In this document: piece after piece, positions 51,087-60,041 of the stretch | Layout: each line of letters begins with the position of its first letter | Position numbering within the stretch: position 1 is the stretch's first letter | NCBI GenBank assembly: GCA_934589675.1 | Contig: CAKTOF010000011.1 | Coordinates: 1-64,000, forward strand | Reading direction: 5' to 3' | Length of the DNA: 64,000 nucleotides | Origin: an uncultured Oscillospiraceae bacterium | GTDB taxonomy: Bacteria > Bacillota > Clostridia > Oscillospirales > Oscillospiraceae | The notes under the pieces: model-generated | Databases searched by the model: none | The model's input: only the letters and a program-made list of their open reading frames with translations | What the model was told of the DNA's origin: nothing | Made by a program: the position numbers and the translations under genes

Positions 51087-52401
51087 TGGAGTATCCGTCC
51101 TTTTCTATCTGAATATACAGCGCGGGCGCTCCCGCGCGGGGCAGGCGGCTCTGGTCGACGAGGCCGCAGACGGCGGCAATTCCGGTCTCGTCCTCAAAAA
51201 CAGGGACGAAGCCGCGCTGCGCGGCCGGAATTTTCCGGTCGATCATGAGCTTTTTGAGGCTGCGGCGGCCGCCGGGCAGGCCGATGACGTCGCCGGTGCG
51301 GCGCGGCCGGACAAAAACAGGGCCGCCGGTATAGTGTATCGCGATGGACGCGGAAATTTCGTCGCTTTCGCGCCAGAACGCAGTTTTGCACGAGATGCGA
51401 AGGCCGAGCGCGGGAAGAATCGTCACGCCGGGGACATTGAGCTGCGTTTTTTCAAACGCGGCCTCCGGCGCGGGCGCGAGCGTGAGAAGATCGTACTCCC
51501 GCCGGAGCGTCCGGCCGCCGCAGAGCGAAACGGCCGCGCCCGGATCGCCGGAGCGCACGAGCGCCAGCGCGGCTTCGACCTGCCGGGCAGACAGCTCAGC
51601 CGCGCCGCTCTCCCGCAAAAACGCGAGCAGCGCACGGCGCAGAATCGCGTCCGGATGCGCGGCGAGCGCCGCGCAGGAAAGCCCATCCGGCACGCGCGCG
51701 GTGCAGAGCGCCTGCTGCGCGAGCGAGCTGAGTACCGCGTCCTCCTCGCGCAGCCGGAGACCGGCCGCCTGCGCCGTTTTGGCGACGGACGGATTCTCGG
51801 ATGTGAGGAAGGGGATGACGTGATGGCGGATGCGGTTTCTGAGATAGTCGTCTGAGGCATTTGTCTCATCCGTGCGGTACGGCGTGGCCGTTTTTTCAAG
51901 GTAGTCCAGCACGTCCGCGCGCGTCAGGCCGAGCATCGGGCGCAGGATGCGCCCGCGCACGGGCGGGATGCCGGCAAGGCCGCGCAGCGACGCGCCGCGC
52001 AGCAGGTGCATGAGCATGGTCTCGAGGTTGTCGTCCGCCGTGTGCGCCGTCAGAAGATAAGCATCCGGGCGGACGGATTCTAAAAACGCATAGCGAAGCC
52101 GCCGCGCGGCCTCCTCCACGCTCTCGCCGGGCCGCCTCTCGGCGGCGAGGTCTGCGCGGCCAAGGAAAAACGCGATGCCGCGCGAAGCGCAGTAGTCTTT
52201 CACGAAGTCCGCGTCCGCGTCCGCCGCGTCCCGCAGCCCGTGGTGAAAATGCGCGCAGGCGAGCGAGAGCTGCAGCTCGCGCGAGACAGATTCCATCGCG
52301 CGCAGCAGCGCCATGGAGTCCGGCCCGCCGGACACGGCGCACAGCGCCGTATCACCGGGAGACAGCCTTGCGCGCAAAAACGCGCGGATCTCATCCGTCA
52401 T
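51073..52401 (-). CDS. tilS: tRNA(Ile)-lysidine synthase
   Basis: Adds lysine to C34 of tRNA(Ile) so that it reads AUA; essential. 442 residues. The PP-loop motif SGGPDS is at 24-29, followed by the HFHHGLR block; the middle is an Ala/Arg-rich substrate-binding domain, and the C-terminal domain contains VRPRRTGDVIGLPGGRRSLK, whose LPGG-SLKK core is typical. GGGAG lies before the ATG at 52401, which overlaps the dnaB end by 11 bases. Confidence 0.95.
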   Translation of the reverse strand: MTDEIRAFLRARLSPGDTALCAVSGGPDSMALLRAMESVSRELQLSLACAHFHHGLRDAADADADFVKDYCASRGIAFFLGRADLAAERRPGESVEEAARRLRYAFLESVRPDAYLLTAHTADDNLETMLMHLLRGASLRGLAGIPPVRGRILRPMLGLTRADVLDYLEKTATPYRTDETNASDDYLRNRIRHHVIPFLTSENPSVAKTAQAAGLRLREEDAVLSSLAQQALCTARVPDGLSCAALAAHPDAILRRALLAFLRESGAAELSARQVEAALALVRSGDPGAAVSLCGGRTLRREYDLLTLAPAPEAAFEKTQLNVPGVTILPALGLRISCKTAFWRESDEISASIAIHYTGGPVFVRPRRTGDVIGLPGGRRSLKKLMIDRKIPAAQRGFVPVFEDETGIAAVCGLVDQSRLPRAGAPALYIQIEKDGYSNEHS

Positions 52402-53728
52402 GCTTCCACTCCCGGTCGGAGAACGTCGTGTACTGCGGCAGCCACTGGAGCTTGACCGTGCCGGTCTCGCCGTGGCGGTTTTTGGCCACGATGGCCTCGG
52501 CGACGTTTTTCTCCTCGGAATTCTCATTATAATAGTCGTCTCGGTAGAGGAAAATGACCTCGTCGGCGTCCTGCTCGATGGAGCCGGACTCACGCAGGTC
52601 GGACAGGATGGGGCGCTTGTCCGAGCGGCTCTCATTGGCGCGGGAGAGCTGGCTCAGGCAGATGACGGGGACGTTTAATTCCTTGGCCATGATCTTCATG
52701 GCGCGCGACATCTCGCCGACGGCGAGCACGCGGTTTTCTGCCTGACGGCCCTTGTCGGCCGTCGTCATGAGCTGGAGGTAGTCGATGACGATGAGGCCGA
52801 GGTTGTCGATGCGGCGGCACTTGGCGTTCATCTCTGCGACGGTCGTGGCGGGGTTGTCGTCGATGCGGATGTCTGTCTGCGACAGGGCGGACGAGGCGAT
52901 GCCGATCTTGCTCCACTCGTCCTCGGTCAGGTTGCCGGTGACGAGCTTCTGGTTGTCGACGAAGCTCTCGTTCGATACAAGGCGCATGACCAGCTGCTCC
53001 TTGCTCATCTCGAGCGAGAAGAACGCGACGGCTTTGTCCGTCCGCTTGGCGACGTTCAGCGTGATGTTGAGCGCCATGGACGTCTTGCCCATGCCGGGTC
53101 GGGCGGCGATGAGGATGAGGTCGGAGCCGTTGAGACCGTTGATCTTCCGGTCGAGGTCGACAAGGCCGGTGGACAGGCCCGCGATCTCGCTGCCGGAGCG
53201 CGAGAGCTCCTTGAGCCGGTCAAAGACGCTGAGCAGGACGGTGCCGATGTGCTCAAGATCCTGCCGGCCCTGTCCCTTGCGCAGGGCGAAGACCTTTTTC
53301 TCGGCGGACTCTAAGATCTGCTCGGCCGTACCGACGCCCTCGTAGACGGTGTTATTGATCTCCGACGCCGTCTCGGCGATGGCGCGCAGCAGCGCCTTGT
53401 CGCGCACGATGGCGGCGTATTCCTTGACGTTGGCCGCCGTCGGCGTGATCTCCATGAGCTGCATGACGTAATCGACGGAGCTCTGCTCGTTGAACACGCC
53501 GCGCTCGCGCATTTTGTCGAGCACGGTGATCGGGTCGATGACCTCGGAGAAGTTGAACATGGAGTAGATCGTCTCGTAGATGTCGCGGTTCTGCTGGAGA
53601 TAGAAGTCCTCCGGCAGCAGCATCCCGATGACGTCGCCGACGCAGCGGCTGTCGATGAGCATTGCGCCGAGCACGGACTGCTCGGCTTCAAGCGAGTGCG
53701 GCGTCTGGCGCGCGAGCAGCTCGTCCAT
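52391..53728 (-). CDS. dnaB: Replicative DNA helicase
   Basis: Hexameric 5'-3' helicase at the replication fork. 445 residues: the N-terminal domain (1-100, PHSLEAEQSVLGAMLID), a linker, and a RecA-type motor with Walker A ARPGMGKTS (209-217) and Walker B LIVIDYLQLM. No intein is present. AAGGAGGCG precedes the ATG, 36 bases after rplI. Confidence 0.97.
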   Translation of the reverse strand: MDELLARQTPHSLEAEQSVLGAMLIDSRCVGDVIGMLLPEDFYLQQNRDIYETIYSMFNFSEVIDPITVLDKMRERGVFNEQSSVDYVMQLMEITPTAANVKEYAAIVRDKALLRAIAETASEINNTVYEGVGTAEQILESAEKKVFALRKGQGRQDLEHIGTVLLSVFDRLKELSRSGSEIAGLSTGLVDLDRKINGLNGSDLILIAARPGMGKTSMALNITLNVAKRTDKAVAFFSLEMSKEQLVMRLVSNESFVDNQKLVTGNLTEDEWSKIGIASSALSQTDIRIDDNPATTVAEMNAKCRRIDNLGLIVIDYLQLMTTADKGRQAENRVLAVGEMSRAMKIMAKELNVPVICLSQLSRANESRSDKRPILSDLRESGSIEQDADEVIFLYRDDYYNENSEEKNVAEAIVAKNRHGETGTVKLQWLPQYTTFSDREWKHDG

Positions 53729-53763
53729 GTGATCGCCTCCTTTGCGGGGTGGATTATACGGGG

Positions 53764-54210
53764 TTACAGCTCCTCGACGCGGATGCGCAGGTCGGCTGTG
53801 ATCTCGTAGCCGAGCTTGACCTTCACGGTGTACGAGCCGACGGCCTTGATGGGGTCACCCTGGACGATCTTGCGCTTGTCGACCTGCTTGCCGAACTGCT
53901 CGCTGAGCGCCTGCGCGATCTCGGCCGACGTGACCGAGCCGAACAGACGGCCGGCCCCGCCGCCCTTGGCCTTGACGACGACGGTCTTCTCCTTGAGAAA
54001 ATCGCGCAGCTCGAGCGCCTCGGCCTTTTCTCTGGCCTGACGCTCGGCCGTGGCCTTGTCGTTCATCTTCATGGTGTTGATGTTGTCCGCGGTCGCCTCG
54101 ATGGCAAGCTTGCGCGGCAGAAGGTAGTTGCGGCCGTAGCCGTCGGACACCTCGATGAGCTGGCCCTTCTTGCCCTTGCCCCGGACGTCCTGCTGTAAAA
54201 TGACTTTCAT
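53764..54210 (-). CDS. rplI: 50S ribosomal protein L9
   Basis: 148 residues. The N-terminal rRNA-binding domain is MKVILQQDVRGKGKKGQLIE with GYGRNYLLPRKLA; a long connecting helix and a C-terminal domain follow. GAGGAGTG lies before the ATG at 54210. Five bases separate it from the gdpP stop, the conserved gdpP-rplI-dnaB order of Firmicutes. Confidence 0.97.
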   Translation of the reverse strand: MKVILQQDVRGKGKKGQLIEVSDGYGRNYLLPRKLAIEATADNINTMKMNDKATAERQAREKAEALELRDFLKEKTVVVKAKGGGAGRLFGSVTSAEIAQALSEQFGKQVDKRKIVQGDPIKAVGSYTVKVKLGYEITADLRIRVEEL

Positions 54211-54215
54211 ATGAT

Positions 54216-56207
54216 TCACTCCTCGTAGAATTTGTCGATGGATTCCACCAGACAGGTCAGCACGTCGCGCACCGACGAGTCCGGAACCTGCGCGCCTGCG
54301 GTCGCGGCGTTGCCGCCGCCGCCGAGCGGCTCTAAGATGACCTGCACGTTCGCGTCGCCGATGGCGCGCGCCGAGATGATGACGCGGCTGCCGTCGGGGT
54401 AGAGAACGAACGAGGTCTGGATGCCTGCGATATTGAGCAGCTCGTCGGCCGCCTGCGCGGCCACCGTGCGGTTACAGGTGTAGTCGAGCGCGGCGATGGC
54501 GATGTCGCCGCGGTAGTGCTTGGCCGCCTGAAGGATCCTGTAGCGGGCAAGCGTGCTGTCAAGGTCGTTCTGGAAGAGCATCTTGACGCTGACGGTGTCC
54601 GCGCCCGCGCGGCGAAGGAACGCCGCGGCCTCGAACGTGCGCCCGCCCGTGCGGACGCTGAAGTTCTTCGTGTCGAGCACGATGCCGGCAAGAAGCGCCT
54701 CGGCGTCGATGGGGAGAATGTCGTGCGTCTCGACAGAATATTGCAGAAGCTCCGTCACAAGCTCGGACGCGCTCGATGCAAACGGCTCGTGCAGGTTGAG
54801 CACGACCTGCTCGATGAAGTCGGCCGCGCGGCGGTGGTGGTCGATGATGGCCGTGCGGCTTAGAGACTCCAGAAGCTCGATGGACTCGACCTGATCGGGA
54901 CGGTTCGTGTCGACGACGACGAGCAGGCTGCGCGCGTCGGCCAGCAGCAGCGCGTCCTGCACGCTCATGAAGCTGTCGGCGTACTCCGGCGTCGCCTGAA
55001 GGCGGGAGATGAGCTGCCCGGCGGCGTTTTTCTGGAGGTCGACGACGATGTGCGCCTGCTTGCCGCACTTGCGGCAGATGCACGCGACGCCCGCCGCGGC
55101 GCCGACGGCGTCGAGGTCGGCGTTTTTGTGGCCCATGACGAAGATGTGCGACGACTGGCTGATGAGCTCGCAGAGCGAATTGGCCATGACACGCGACTTG
55201 ACCTTCGTCCGCCGCTCCGTCTCGCGGGCGCGGCCGCCGTAGAACGTGAAGTTGTAGCGGTTTTTGATGACGGCCTGATCGCCGCCGCGCGCGAGCGCCG
55301 TCTCGATGGCGAGCGCCGCAAACTCATAATTTTCCTGAAAGCTCGCGCCGTCGCGCCCGATGCCGAGCGAGATGGTCGCCGCGATGCCCGACGGATTGAC
55401 GACGGAGCGGATCGAGTCGAGCAGCGAGAATTTGCCGTCGACGAATTCCTGCAAATAGCGCGACTCGAAGATGAAGATGTAGCGGTTGCGCTCGATCTTG
55501 CGCAGAAGGCCGTTGTGACCCTCGGCCCACTCGTTGATGCGCACGTCGATGGCGGCGTTGAGCGTGGAGACGTTGTTGTCGGTCAGGTTGTTCGTCAGCT
55601 CGTCGTAGTTGTCGATGAGCACGATGGACACGATGGGGCGCGAGCGGACATACTCGTCGCGCGCGTTGAGAAGGTCGGTCATATCCACAAAGTAGATCGA
55701 CGCGAGCATGAGCGGCTTGCCGCCGTCGTCCGAGCGGACGAGGTTGCCGAGCACGCGGTAGCGCCGGCCGTTGTACGTCAGCTCGTCGGGCGACTCGGCT
55801 TTGCCCTCGACGAGCCAGATGATGGACAGGTCGGGGAACACGTCCTGCATTTTTTTGCTGAACAGCTCGTCGCCGCAGCCGGTCAGCTGCGTGAAGAGGC
55901 TGTTGCCCCAGATGATCTCGCCCGAGCGCATGGAGACGATCATCATCGGCAGCGGCATATTGGCCGTGTCGGCCGCGGCGGTGTCCGCCTCGGAGGCGGT
56001 CGCCTCGATGTACTTTAAGATCTCGTTCCTGCGCCGGACGCTCGTCGCGCGGTAGATGATGAACAGCAGCACAGTCAGCCCCGCCTCGCCGGCGGCGAGA
56101 TAGACGGGGCTCCACTGCCACACGAGCGACGCGGCGGCATAGGCGAGCATCACGAGAAAGTAGATCGCCATGCTCGGCTCGAGCATACGGTTGAGCTTCT
56201 TGTTCAA
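54216..56207 (-). CDS. gdpP: c-di-AMP phosphodiesterase GdpP (YybT)
   Basis: Membrane enzyme that hydrolyses cyclic di-AMP, tuning cell-wall stress and potassium balance. 663 residues: two membrane segments (about 13-55), a PAS domain (about 85-150), a degenerate GGDEF domain (about 180-310; the signature is lost, SLGIGRDG in its place), and a DHH domain with NADLDAVGAAAG, VVDTNRPDQ and IDHHRRA. A DHHA1 domain follows with GGGGNAATAGAQVP. The start is TTG at 56207 with AAGGAG upstream; an ATG 7 bases earlier is out of frame. It is first in the operon with rplI, dnaB, tilS, hpt and ftsH. Confidence 0.95.
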   Translation of the reverse strand: MNKKLNRMLEPSMAIYFLVMLAYAAASLVWQWSPVYLAAGEAGLTVLLFIIYRATSVRRRNEILKYIEATASEADTAAADTANMPLPMMIVSMRSGEIIWGNSLFTQLTGCGDELFSKKMQDVFPDLSIIWLVEGKAESPDELTYNGRRYRVLGNLVRSDDGGKPLMLASIYFVDMTDLLNARDEYVRSRPIVSIVLIDNYDELTNNLTDNNVSTLNAAIDVRINEWAEGHNGLLRKIERNRYIFIFESRYLQEFVDGKFSLLDSIRSVVNPSGIAATISLGIGRDGASFQENYEFAALAIETALARGGDQAVIKNRYNFTFYGGRARETERRTKVKSRVMANSLCELISQSSHIFVMGHKNADLDAVGAAAGVACICRKCGKQAHIVVDLQKNAAGQLISRLQATPEYADSFMSVQDALLLADARSLLVVVDTNRPDQVESIELLESLSRTAIIDHHRRAADFIEQVVLNLHEPFASSASELVTELLQYSVETHDILPIDAEALLAGIVLDTKNFSVRTGGRTFEAAAFLRRAGADTVSVKMLFQNDLDSTLARYRILQAAKHYRGDIAIAALDYTCNRTVAAQAADELLNIAGIQTSFVLYPDGSRVIISARAIGDANVQVILEPLGGGGNAATAGAQVPDSSVRDVLTCLVESIDKFYEE

Positions 56208-56252
56208 GCGGCATTCTCCTTACAGGCTGATGTGCCGATAATAATTCAAGAT

Positions 56253-56281
56253 ATTATATCAAAGAATTCGAGATAATGCAA
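56253..56281 (-). promoter_or_regulatory. Promoter of the gdpP operon
   Basis: On the minus strand TTGCAT, 17 bases, TATAAT, about 45 bases before the TTG start. Confidence 0.8.
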
Positions 56282-56305
56282 CGAGCAACGAGATAAAATG
56301 CCCGG

Positions 56306-56334
56306 TTGCGCGCGGGAAGAAGGGCGGGTATAAT
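56306..56334 (+). promoter_or_regulatory. Promoter of the acyltransferase gene at 56367
   Basis: TTGCGC, 17 bases, TATAAT, 32 bases before the start codon. Confidence 0.7.
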
Positions 56335-56366
56335 GGAACTTGCTTTGAGAAAAGAGGGAGCATTTT

Positions 56367-57371
56367 ATGGACAAGCGCGCGTTTTCCTTCGGCCGGGTCA
56401 ATGAGATGCGGCCATGCCTGTTCGGCATTGCGATCTTCCTGATCATGATCTTCCATTCGCCGCTCGCAATCAACACCTATAACGTCCGGTTTTTCAAGGT
56501 GTTCTGCAACATCGGCGTGGAGATGTTCCTTGTGCTCTCGGCGATCGGGCTCTACCGCTCGCGAAAAAATGACCGCAGACTCTGGCCATTCTACCGCAAG
56601 CGCATCGAGCGCACCGTGCTGCCGCTGCTGCCGGTCGTGCTCGTGTGGTTCGGGTATTTCGACCTGCTCGGCGGCGCGGGCTGGCGGGCGTTTTTCGCAG
56701 ACGTGACGCTTTTGACATTCTGGACGAAGGGCTTCCGGACGGAGTGGTTCGTGGCGCTCATTTTGGTGCTCTACGCGGTATACCCGCTCCTGTGGCGGCT
56801 TCGGACGGCGAAGCTCGGCGCGGTGTGGATGTGGCTTCTCATCGCGGCATTTGTCGCGCTCAACGCGGTCTGGGCGAAGGCTGCGCCGGTGAGCTACGAG
56901 CGGACGGAGATCGCGTTTTCGCGCGTGCCGTCGTTTCTGCTCGGGCTGCTCGCCGCGCCGTGGTGCGAGGAGGACAAAAAGGCTCCGCGCGGGACGGGCG
57001 CGGCGCTTTTGGCGCTGTTTGCGGTTTTGTTTGCGTTCAAGTTCTGGCATTATCTCGTCAAGCCGTGGTCGCGGCTCATCAACGCGCCGCTGTGCTTTCT
57101 TCTGACGGTGCTGCTCGCGCAGCTCGGCGCGGCCGCAAAGGACGCGCCGGTGCTGCGGAGCGCCGAGCGGTTTTTCGCGTTCCTCGGCGGGTTTACGCTC
57201 GAGCTGTATCTGCTGCACGAGAAGGTGCTCTACTGCCTGCTGCGCCTCGGCGTGAAGCGCATCTGGCGCGGGACGCTCGTCTCCGCGATGGCCATCGCGC
57301 TGGCCATCCCGATCGCGTGGTGCTACAGCCGCGTGTGCGCCGGCGTGCGGGCGCGCCTGCCGCGAAAATAA
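56367..57371 (+). CDS. Membrane acyltransferase-3-like protein
   Basis: 334 residues with about nine or ten hydrophobic segments. An early IMIFHSPLAI (with the family His) is followed by NIGVEMFLVLSAIGLYRSRK, matching the GVxxFFxLSGF-type motif of acyltransferase family 3, and an RKRIERTVLPLLPV basic segment. It may acylate an envelope polysaccharide or lipid carrier. AAGAGGGAG lies upstream of the ATG. It is only about 27% conserved in pattern with the homologue at 20709 by eye, so it is not a recent duplicate. Confidence 0.8.
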   Translation: MDKRAFSFGRVNEMRPCLFGIAIFLIMIFHSPLAINTYNVRFFKVFCNIGVEMFLVLSAIGLYRSRKNDRRLWPFYRKRIERTVLPLLPVVLVWFGYFDLLGGAGWRAFFADVTLLTFWTKGFRTEWFVALILVLYAVYPLLWRLRTAKLGAVWMWLLIAAFVALNAVWAKAAPVSYERTEIAFSRVPSFLLGLLAAPWCEEDKKAPRGTGAALLALFAVLFAFKFWHYLVKPWSRLINAPLCFLLTVLLAQLGAAAKDAPVLRSAERFFAFLGGFTLELYLLHEKVLYCLLRLGVKRIWRGTLVSAMAIALAIPIAWCYSRVCAGVRARLPRK

Positions 57372-57736
57372 GCGGGCGGAAATATTTCTGTATACTTCCA
57401 GCCGGGAGTGTGCTATACTGTATCAGGTATAGCGGGCCGAACCGGCCCCTTTGATTTGGTATATTGTGTACGGACAGTACAGCATATAAAAGCCGCCCGC
57501 TTGCGGGGCGGCGTACAACGGCATATTTTTGGCAGACGAATTCCCGGAGCGGCGGCGAGACGGGGCCGACCTTCCGGGGCGCGTGTGCGTGCTTTGCCAT
57601 GCGCTTTTTGCCTGCCCGGACGCTGTCCGTTCATGATGTGAGGCCTGTTTGCGGCCGTAAAACATGGATCATTCCGCTTTGGACAAGCGGCGCGAAGCAG
57701 CCACTTCGCGGACAGTGAAGGAGTAGTGAATCAAAT
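57372..57736 (+). other. Long leader region of RNase J, no gene seen
   Basis: 365 bases without convincing coding potential. An extended -10 element (TGCTATACT) at 57411-57419 is the best promoter candidate. Downstream hairpins are GGGCCGAACCGGCCC (57434-57448), GCCGCCCGC / GCGGGGCGGC (about 57491-57511) and further GC-rich stems, giving an unusually long structured leader of about 300 nt. RNase J mRNAs can be self-regulated, so this may be a control element (inference). Confidence 0.45.
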
Positions 57737-59395
57737 TTGGCTGAGAAACTGAAAATCATTCCGCTCGGCGGCCTTGACGAGATCGGCAAGAACATCACCG
57801 CGGTCGAGTATGGCAACGACATCATTATCATCGACTGCGGCATGGGCTTCCCCGAGGACGACATGTACGGCGTGGATCTTGTGATCCCGGACGTCACATA
57901 CCTCATCAAGAACCAGTCGAAGCTGCGCGGCATCTTCCTCACGCACGGGCATGAGGATCACATCGGCGCGCTGCCGTACGTGCTCCAGCAGATCAAGGCG
58001 CCCGTGCACGCGACGCGCCTGACCATCGGCCTTGTGGAGCTGAAGCTCGAGGAGCACGGCCTGCTCGAAAAGACGAAGCTCTATACGCATGAGGCCGGCG
58101 AGACGGTCAGGGCCGGGTGCTTCGACGTGGAGTTCATCCACGTCAACCACTCCATCGCCGACGCCGTCGCGTTCGCCATCCATACGCCGGTCGGCACCGT
58201 GCTCTTTACGGGCGACTTCAAGATCGACCCGACGCCGGCCGAGGGCGGCATCATCGATCTGGCCCGCATCGGCGAGCTGGGCAAGGAGGGCGTGCTGTGC
58301 ATGCTCTCAGACTCGACCAACGTCGAGCGGCCGGGCTACACCGCGTCCGAGCGCACCGTCTATGAGGGGCTTGACGGCCTGTTCAAGGGCTGCGAGCAGC
58401 GCATCATCGTCACGACGTTCGCCTCGAACGCGCACCGCATCCAGTCCATCCTGACCGTGGCGCACAAGTACGGCCGCAAGGTCGCCGTCACGGGGCGCAG
58501 CATGGAGAACATCATCAAGGTCTCCGTCGAGCTCGGCTATCTCGATGTGCCGGAGAACACGCTCGTGGAGCTGTCGGCCATCAAGAACCTGCCGAAAAAC
58601 AAAGTCACCATCGTCTGCACCGGCTCGCAGGGCGAGAACATGTCCGCGCTCTACCGCATGGCCTTCTCCGGCCACAAGCAGGTCGAGATCCAGCCGGGCG
58701 ACCGCATCATCATCTCCGCGTCCGCCATCCCGGGCAACGAGGTCTCCGTCGGCAACGTCATCAACGAGCTCTACCGCAAGGGCGCGGACGTCGTCTACAA
58801 CAAAATGGCCGACCTGCACGTCTCCGGCCACGCCTGCCAGGAGGAGCTGAAGATCATCCACGCGCTCGTGCGCCCGAAGTTCTTCATCCCCATCCACGGC
58901 GAGCAGCGCCACCTGTGGACGCACGCGCGCCTTGCGCAGACCATGGGCATGGACCCGCGCAACATCGTCATTGCGGACGTCGGCCGCGTCATTGAGCTGA
59001 CGAGCCGCACATGCAAAATGACGGGCACCGTCCCGGCCGGGAAAGTCCTCGTCGACGGCTCCGGCGTCGGCGACATCGGCTCCGTCGTCCTGCGCGACCG
59101 CAAGCATCTGGCCGAGGACGGCATGATCATCGTCGCCGTGAGCCTCTCGCGGGACAACGGTGGCATCGTCGCCGGCCCCGAGATCATCACGCGCGGCTTC
59201 GTGTACGTCAAGGAGTCGGAAAACCTCATGGAGGAGCTCCGCCGCGTCGCCCTCGAGGCGCTCGACGGCTGCCAGACCCGCCGCATCACCGACTGGGCCG
59301 CCATCAAGGCTGCCGTCAAGGGCGATCTGTCGGGGTATCTCTACAAAAAGACCAAGCGCAGCCCGATGATCCTGCCGGTCATTATGGAAGTGTGA
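57737..59395 (+). CDS. rnj: Ribonuclease J
   Basis: Metallo-beta-lactamase/beta-CASP nuclease with 5'-exo- and endonuclease activity on mRNA. 552 residues. Metal-binding THGHEDHIG (69-77: His70, His72, Asp74, His75), GDFKID with the next metal ligand, beta-CASP motifs (SDSTNVE, TTFASNAHRI, CTGSQGE) and a C-terminal SGHACQEELK / PIHGEQRH region and RNase J tail. The start is TTG at 57737 with AAGGAG 12 bases upstream. It has a terminator after it and a long leader before it. Confidence 0.96.
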   Translation: MAEKLKIIPLGGLDEIGKNITAVEYGNDIIIIDCGMGFPEDDMYGVDLVIPDVTYLIKNQSKLRGIFLTHGHEDHIGALPYVLQQIKAPVHATRLTIGLVELKLEEHGLLEKTKLYTHEAGETVRAGCFDVEFIHVNHSIADAVAFAIHTPVGTVLFTGDFKIDPTPAEGGIIDLARIGELGKEGVLCMLSDSTNVERPGYTASERTVYEGLDGLFKGCEQRIIVTTFASNAHRIQSILTVAHKYGRKVAVTGRSMENIIKVSVELGYLDVPENTLVELSAIKNLPKNKVTIVCTGSQGENMSALYRMAFSGHKQVEIQPGDRIIISASAIPGNEVSVGNVINELYRKGADVVYNKMADLHVSGHACQEELKIIHALVRPKFFIPIHGEQRHLWTHARLAQTMGMDPRNIVIADVGRVIELTSRTCKMTGTVPAGKVLVDGSGVGDIGSVVLRDRKHLAEDGMIIVAVSLSRDNGGIVAGPEIITRGFVYVKESENLMEELRRVALEALDGCQTRRITDWAAIKAAVKGDLSGYLYKKTKRSPMILPVIMEV

Positions 59396-59407
59396 GAAAA
59401 ATCGCAG

Positions 59408-59440
59408 GCCGCCCGGACGCAGATGCGTCCGGGCGGCTTT
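59408..59440 (+). terminator. Terminator of RNase J gene
   Basis: The 13-bp perfect stem GCCGCCCGGACGC / GCGTCCGGGCGGC has a 4-base loop and TTTT. Confidence 0.88.
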
Positions 59441-59480
59441 TGCGCGCGGGATGAGATGCGGCGAAATAGCAGCGCGCGCC

Positions 59481-59538
59481 AAAGCCTCCCTTGTGTAAAG
59501 GGAGGTGGCACGGCGGAACGCCGTGGCGGAGGGATCGT
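59481..59538 (-). repeat. Palindromic repeat, family 2, copy E (inverted)
   Basis: It is the reverse-complement orientation of the family 2 unit: AAAGCCTCCCTTGTGTAAAG, then GGAGG, then a hairpin CACGGCGGAACGCCGTG, ending GGGATCGT. It pairs with copy F 60 bases away in the opposite orientation. Confidence 0.65.
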
Positions 59539-59598
59539 AGGGTGGAGGGTTTGCTGTAGGGCATGTTCGGACGGTGCCTTTGTGCTTTGCCCAACCTT

Positions 59599-59650
59599 AC
59601 AATCCCTCAGTCGGCTCCGCCGACAGCCCCCTTTGCACAAGGGGGCCTTT
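59599..59650 (+). repeat. Palindromic repeat, family 2, copy F
   Basis: ACAATCCCTCAGTCGGCTCC, hairpin CGGCTCCGCCG, then CCCCCTTTGCACAAGGGGG and CCTTT. It is a diverged member in the same orientation as the copies at 3.1-3.6 kb and 35.8 kb. Confidence 0.65.
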
Positions 59651-59773
59651 CTGGAAAGCGTGTGCCGCAATTGGCGCGCAGCAGACGCGGCGGCAGCTCC
59701 CCCAATCCTCCGCCTCTGTCAAACTGCCGATTCCATCCCCGCAAAATCTCCCGCAAATCGGGAAATCCGCCGA

Positions 59774-59802
59774 TTGACGGGTGGGGGCGGATTCGCTATG
59801 AT
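59774..59802 (+). promoter_or_regulatory. Promoter of a short transcription unit
   Basis: TTGACG, 17 bases, TATGAT. The next terminator is only about 150 bases downstream. Confidence 0.65.
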
Positions 59803-59808
59803 GTTGCT

Positions 59809-59960
59809 TGCTTTTGAAAGAGAAAGGCGAGTGACTTGCGTGGTGCAGGATCTGACGCACGGCTTCGGCATCTGCATGGGGCAGCGCCGCCGCACGGCCG
59901 AAGGTGCGCAGGCGAAGGAATAACGCGCGCGGCCGGAGCGAAATGCTCCGGCCGCGTTTT
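59809..59960 (+). ncRNA. Putative small RNA or micro-ORF transcript, about 150 nt
   Basis: The unit is defined by the promoter at 59774-59802 and the terminator at 59929-59960. It may be non-coding. The alternative is a very short protein ending at the TAA at 59921-59923, six bases before the hairpin, with in-frame GTG starts at 59831, 59840 or 59843 and AAAGGCG at 59823-59829. That would give about 27-30 residues ending RRRTAEGAQAKE. I recognise neither a known RNA family nor a known peptide. Confidence 0.45.
59929..59960 (+). terminator. Terminator of the short transcription unit
   Basis: The 11-bp perfect stem GCGGCCGGAGC / GCTCCGGCCGC has a GAAAT loop followed by GTTTTT. Confidence 0.85.
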
Positions 59961-59977
59961 TCACGTCCGAAAATGAT

Positions 59978-60006
59978 TTGCAAATGCAGGATGAACGTGA
60001 TATACT
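59978..60006 (+). promoter_or_regulatory. Promoter of the EamA transporter gene
   Basis: TTGCAA, 17 bases, TATACT, 35 bases before the start codon. Confidence 0.7.
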
Positions 60007-60041
60007 TTCAAATTATCGAAGAAAAAACGGGGGAATGCGAG

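Noticed and set aside
57464..57718. 84-codon frame upstream of RNase J
   Set aside because: No ribosome binding site, biased composition and overlap with hairpins. It is better explained as leader sequence.
59423..59923. 166-codon frame over the repeats after RNase J
   Set aside because: Most of it reads through a terminator and two palindromic repeats. Only its last 27-41 codons lie in a plausible transcript, reported separately.
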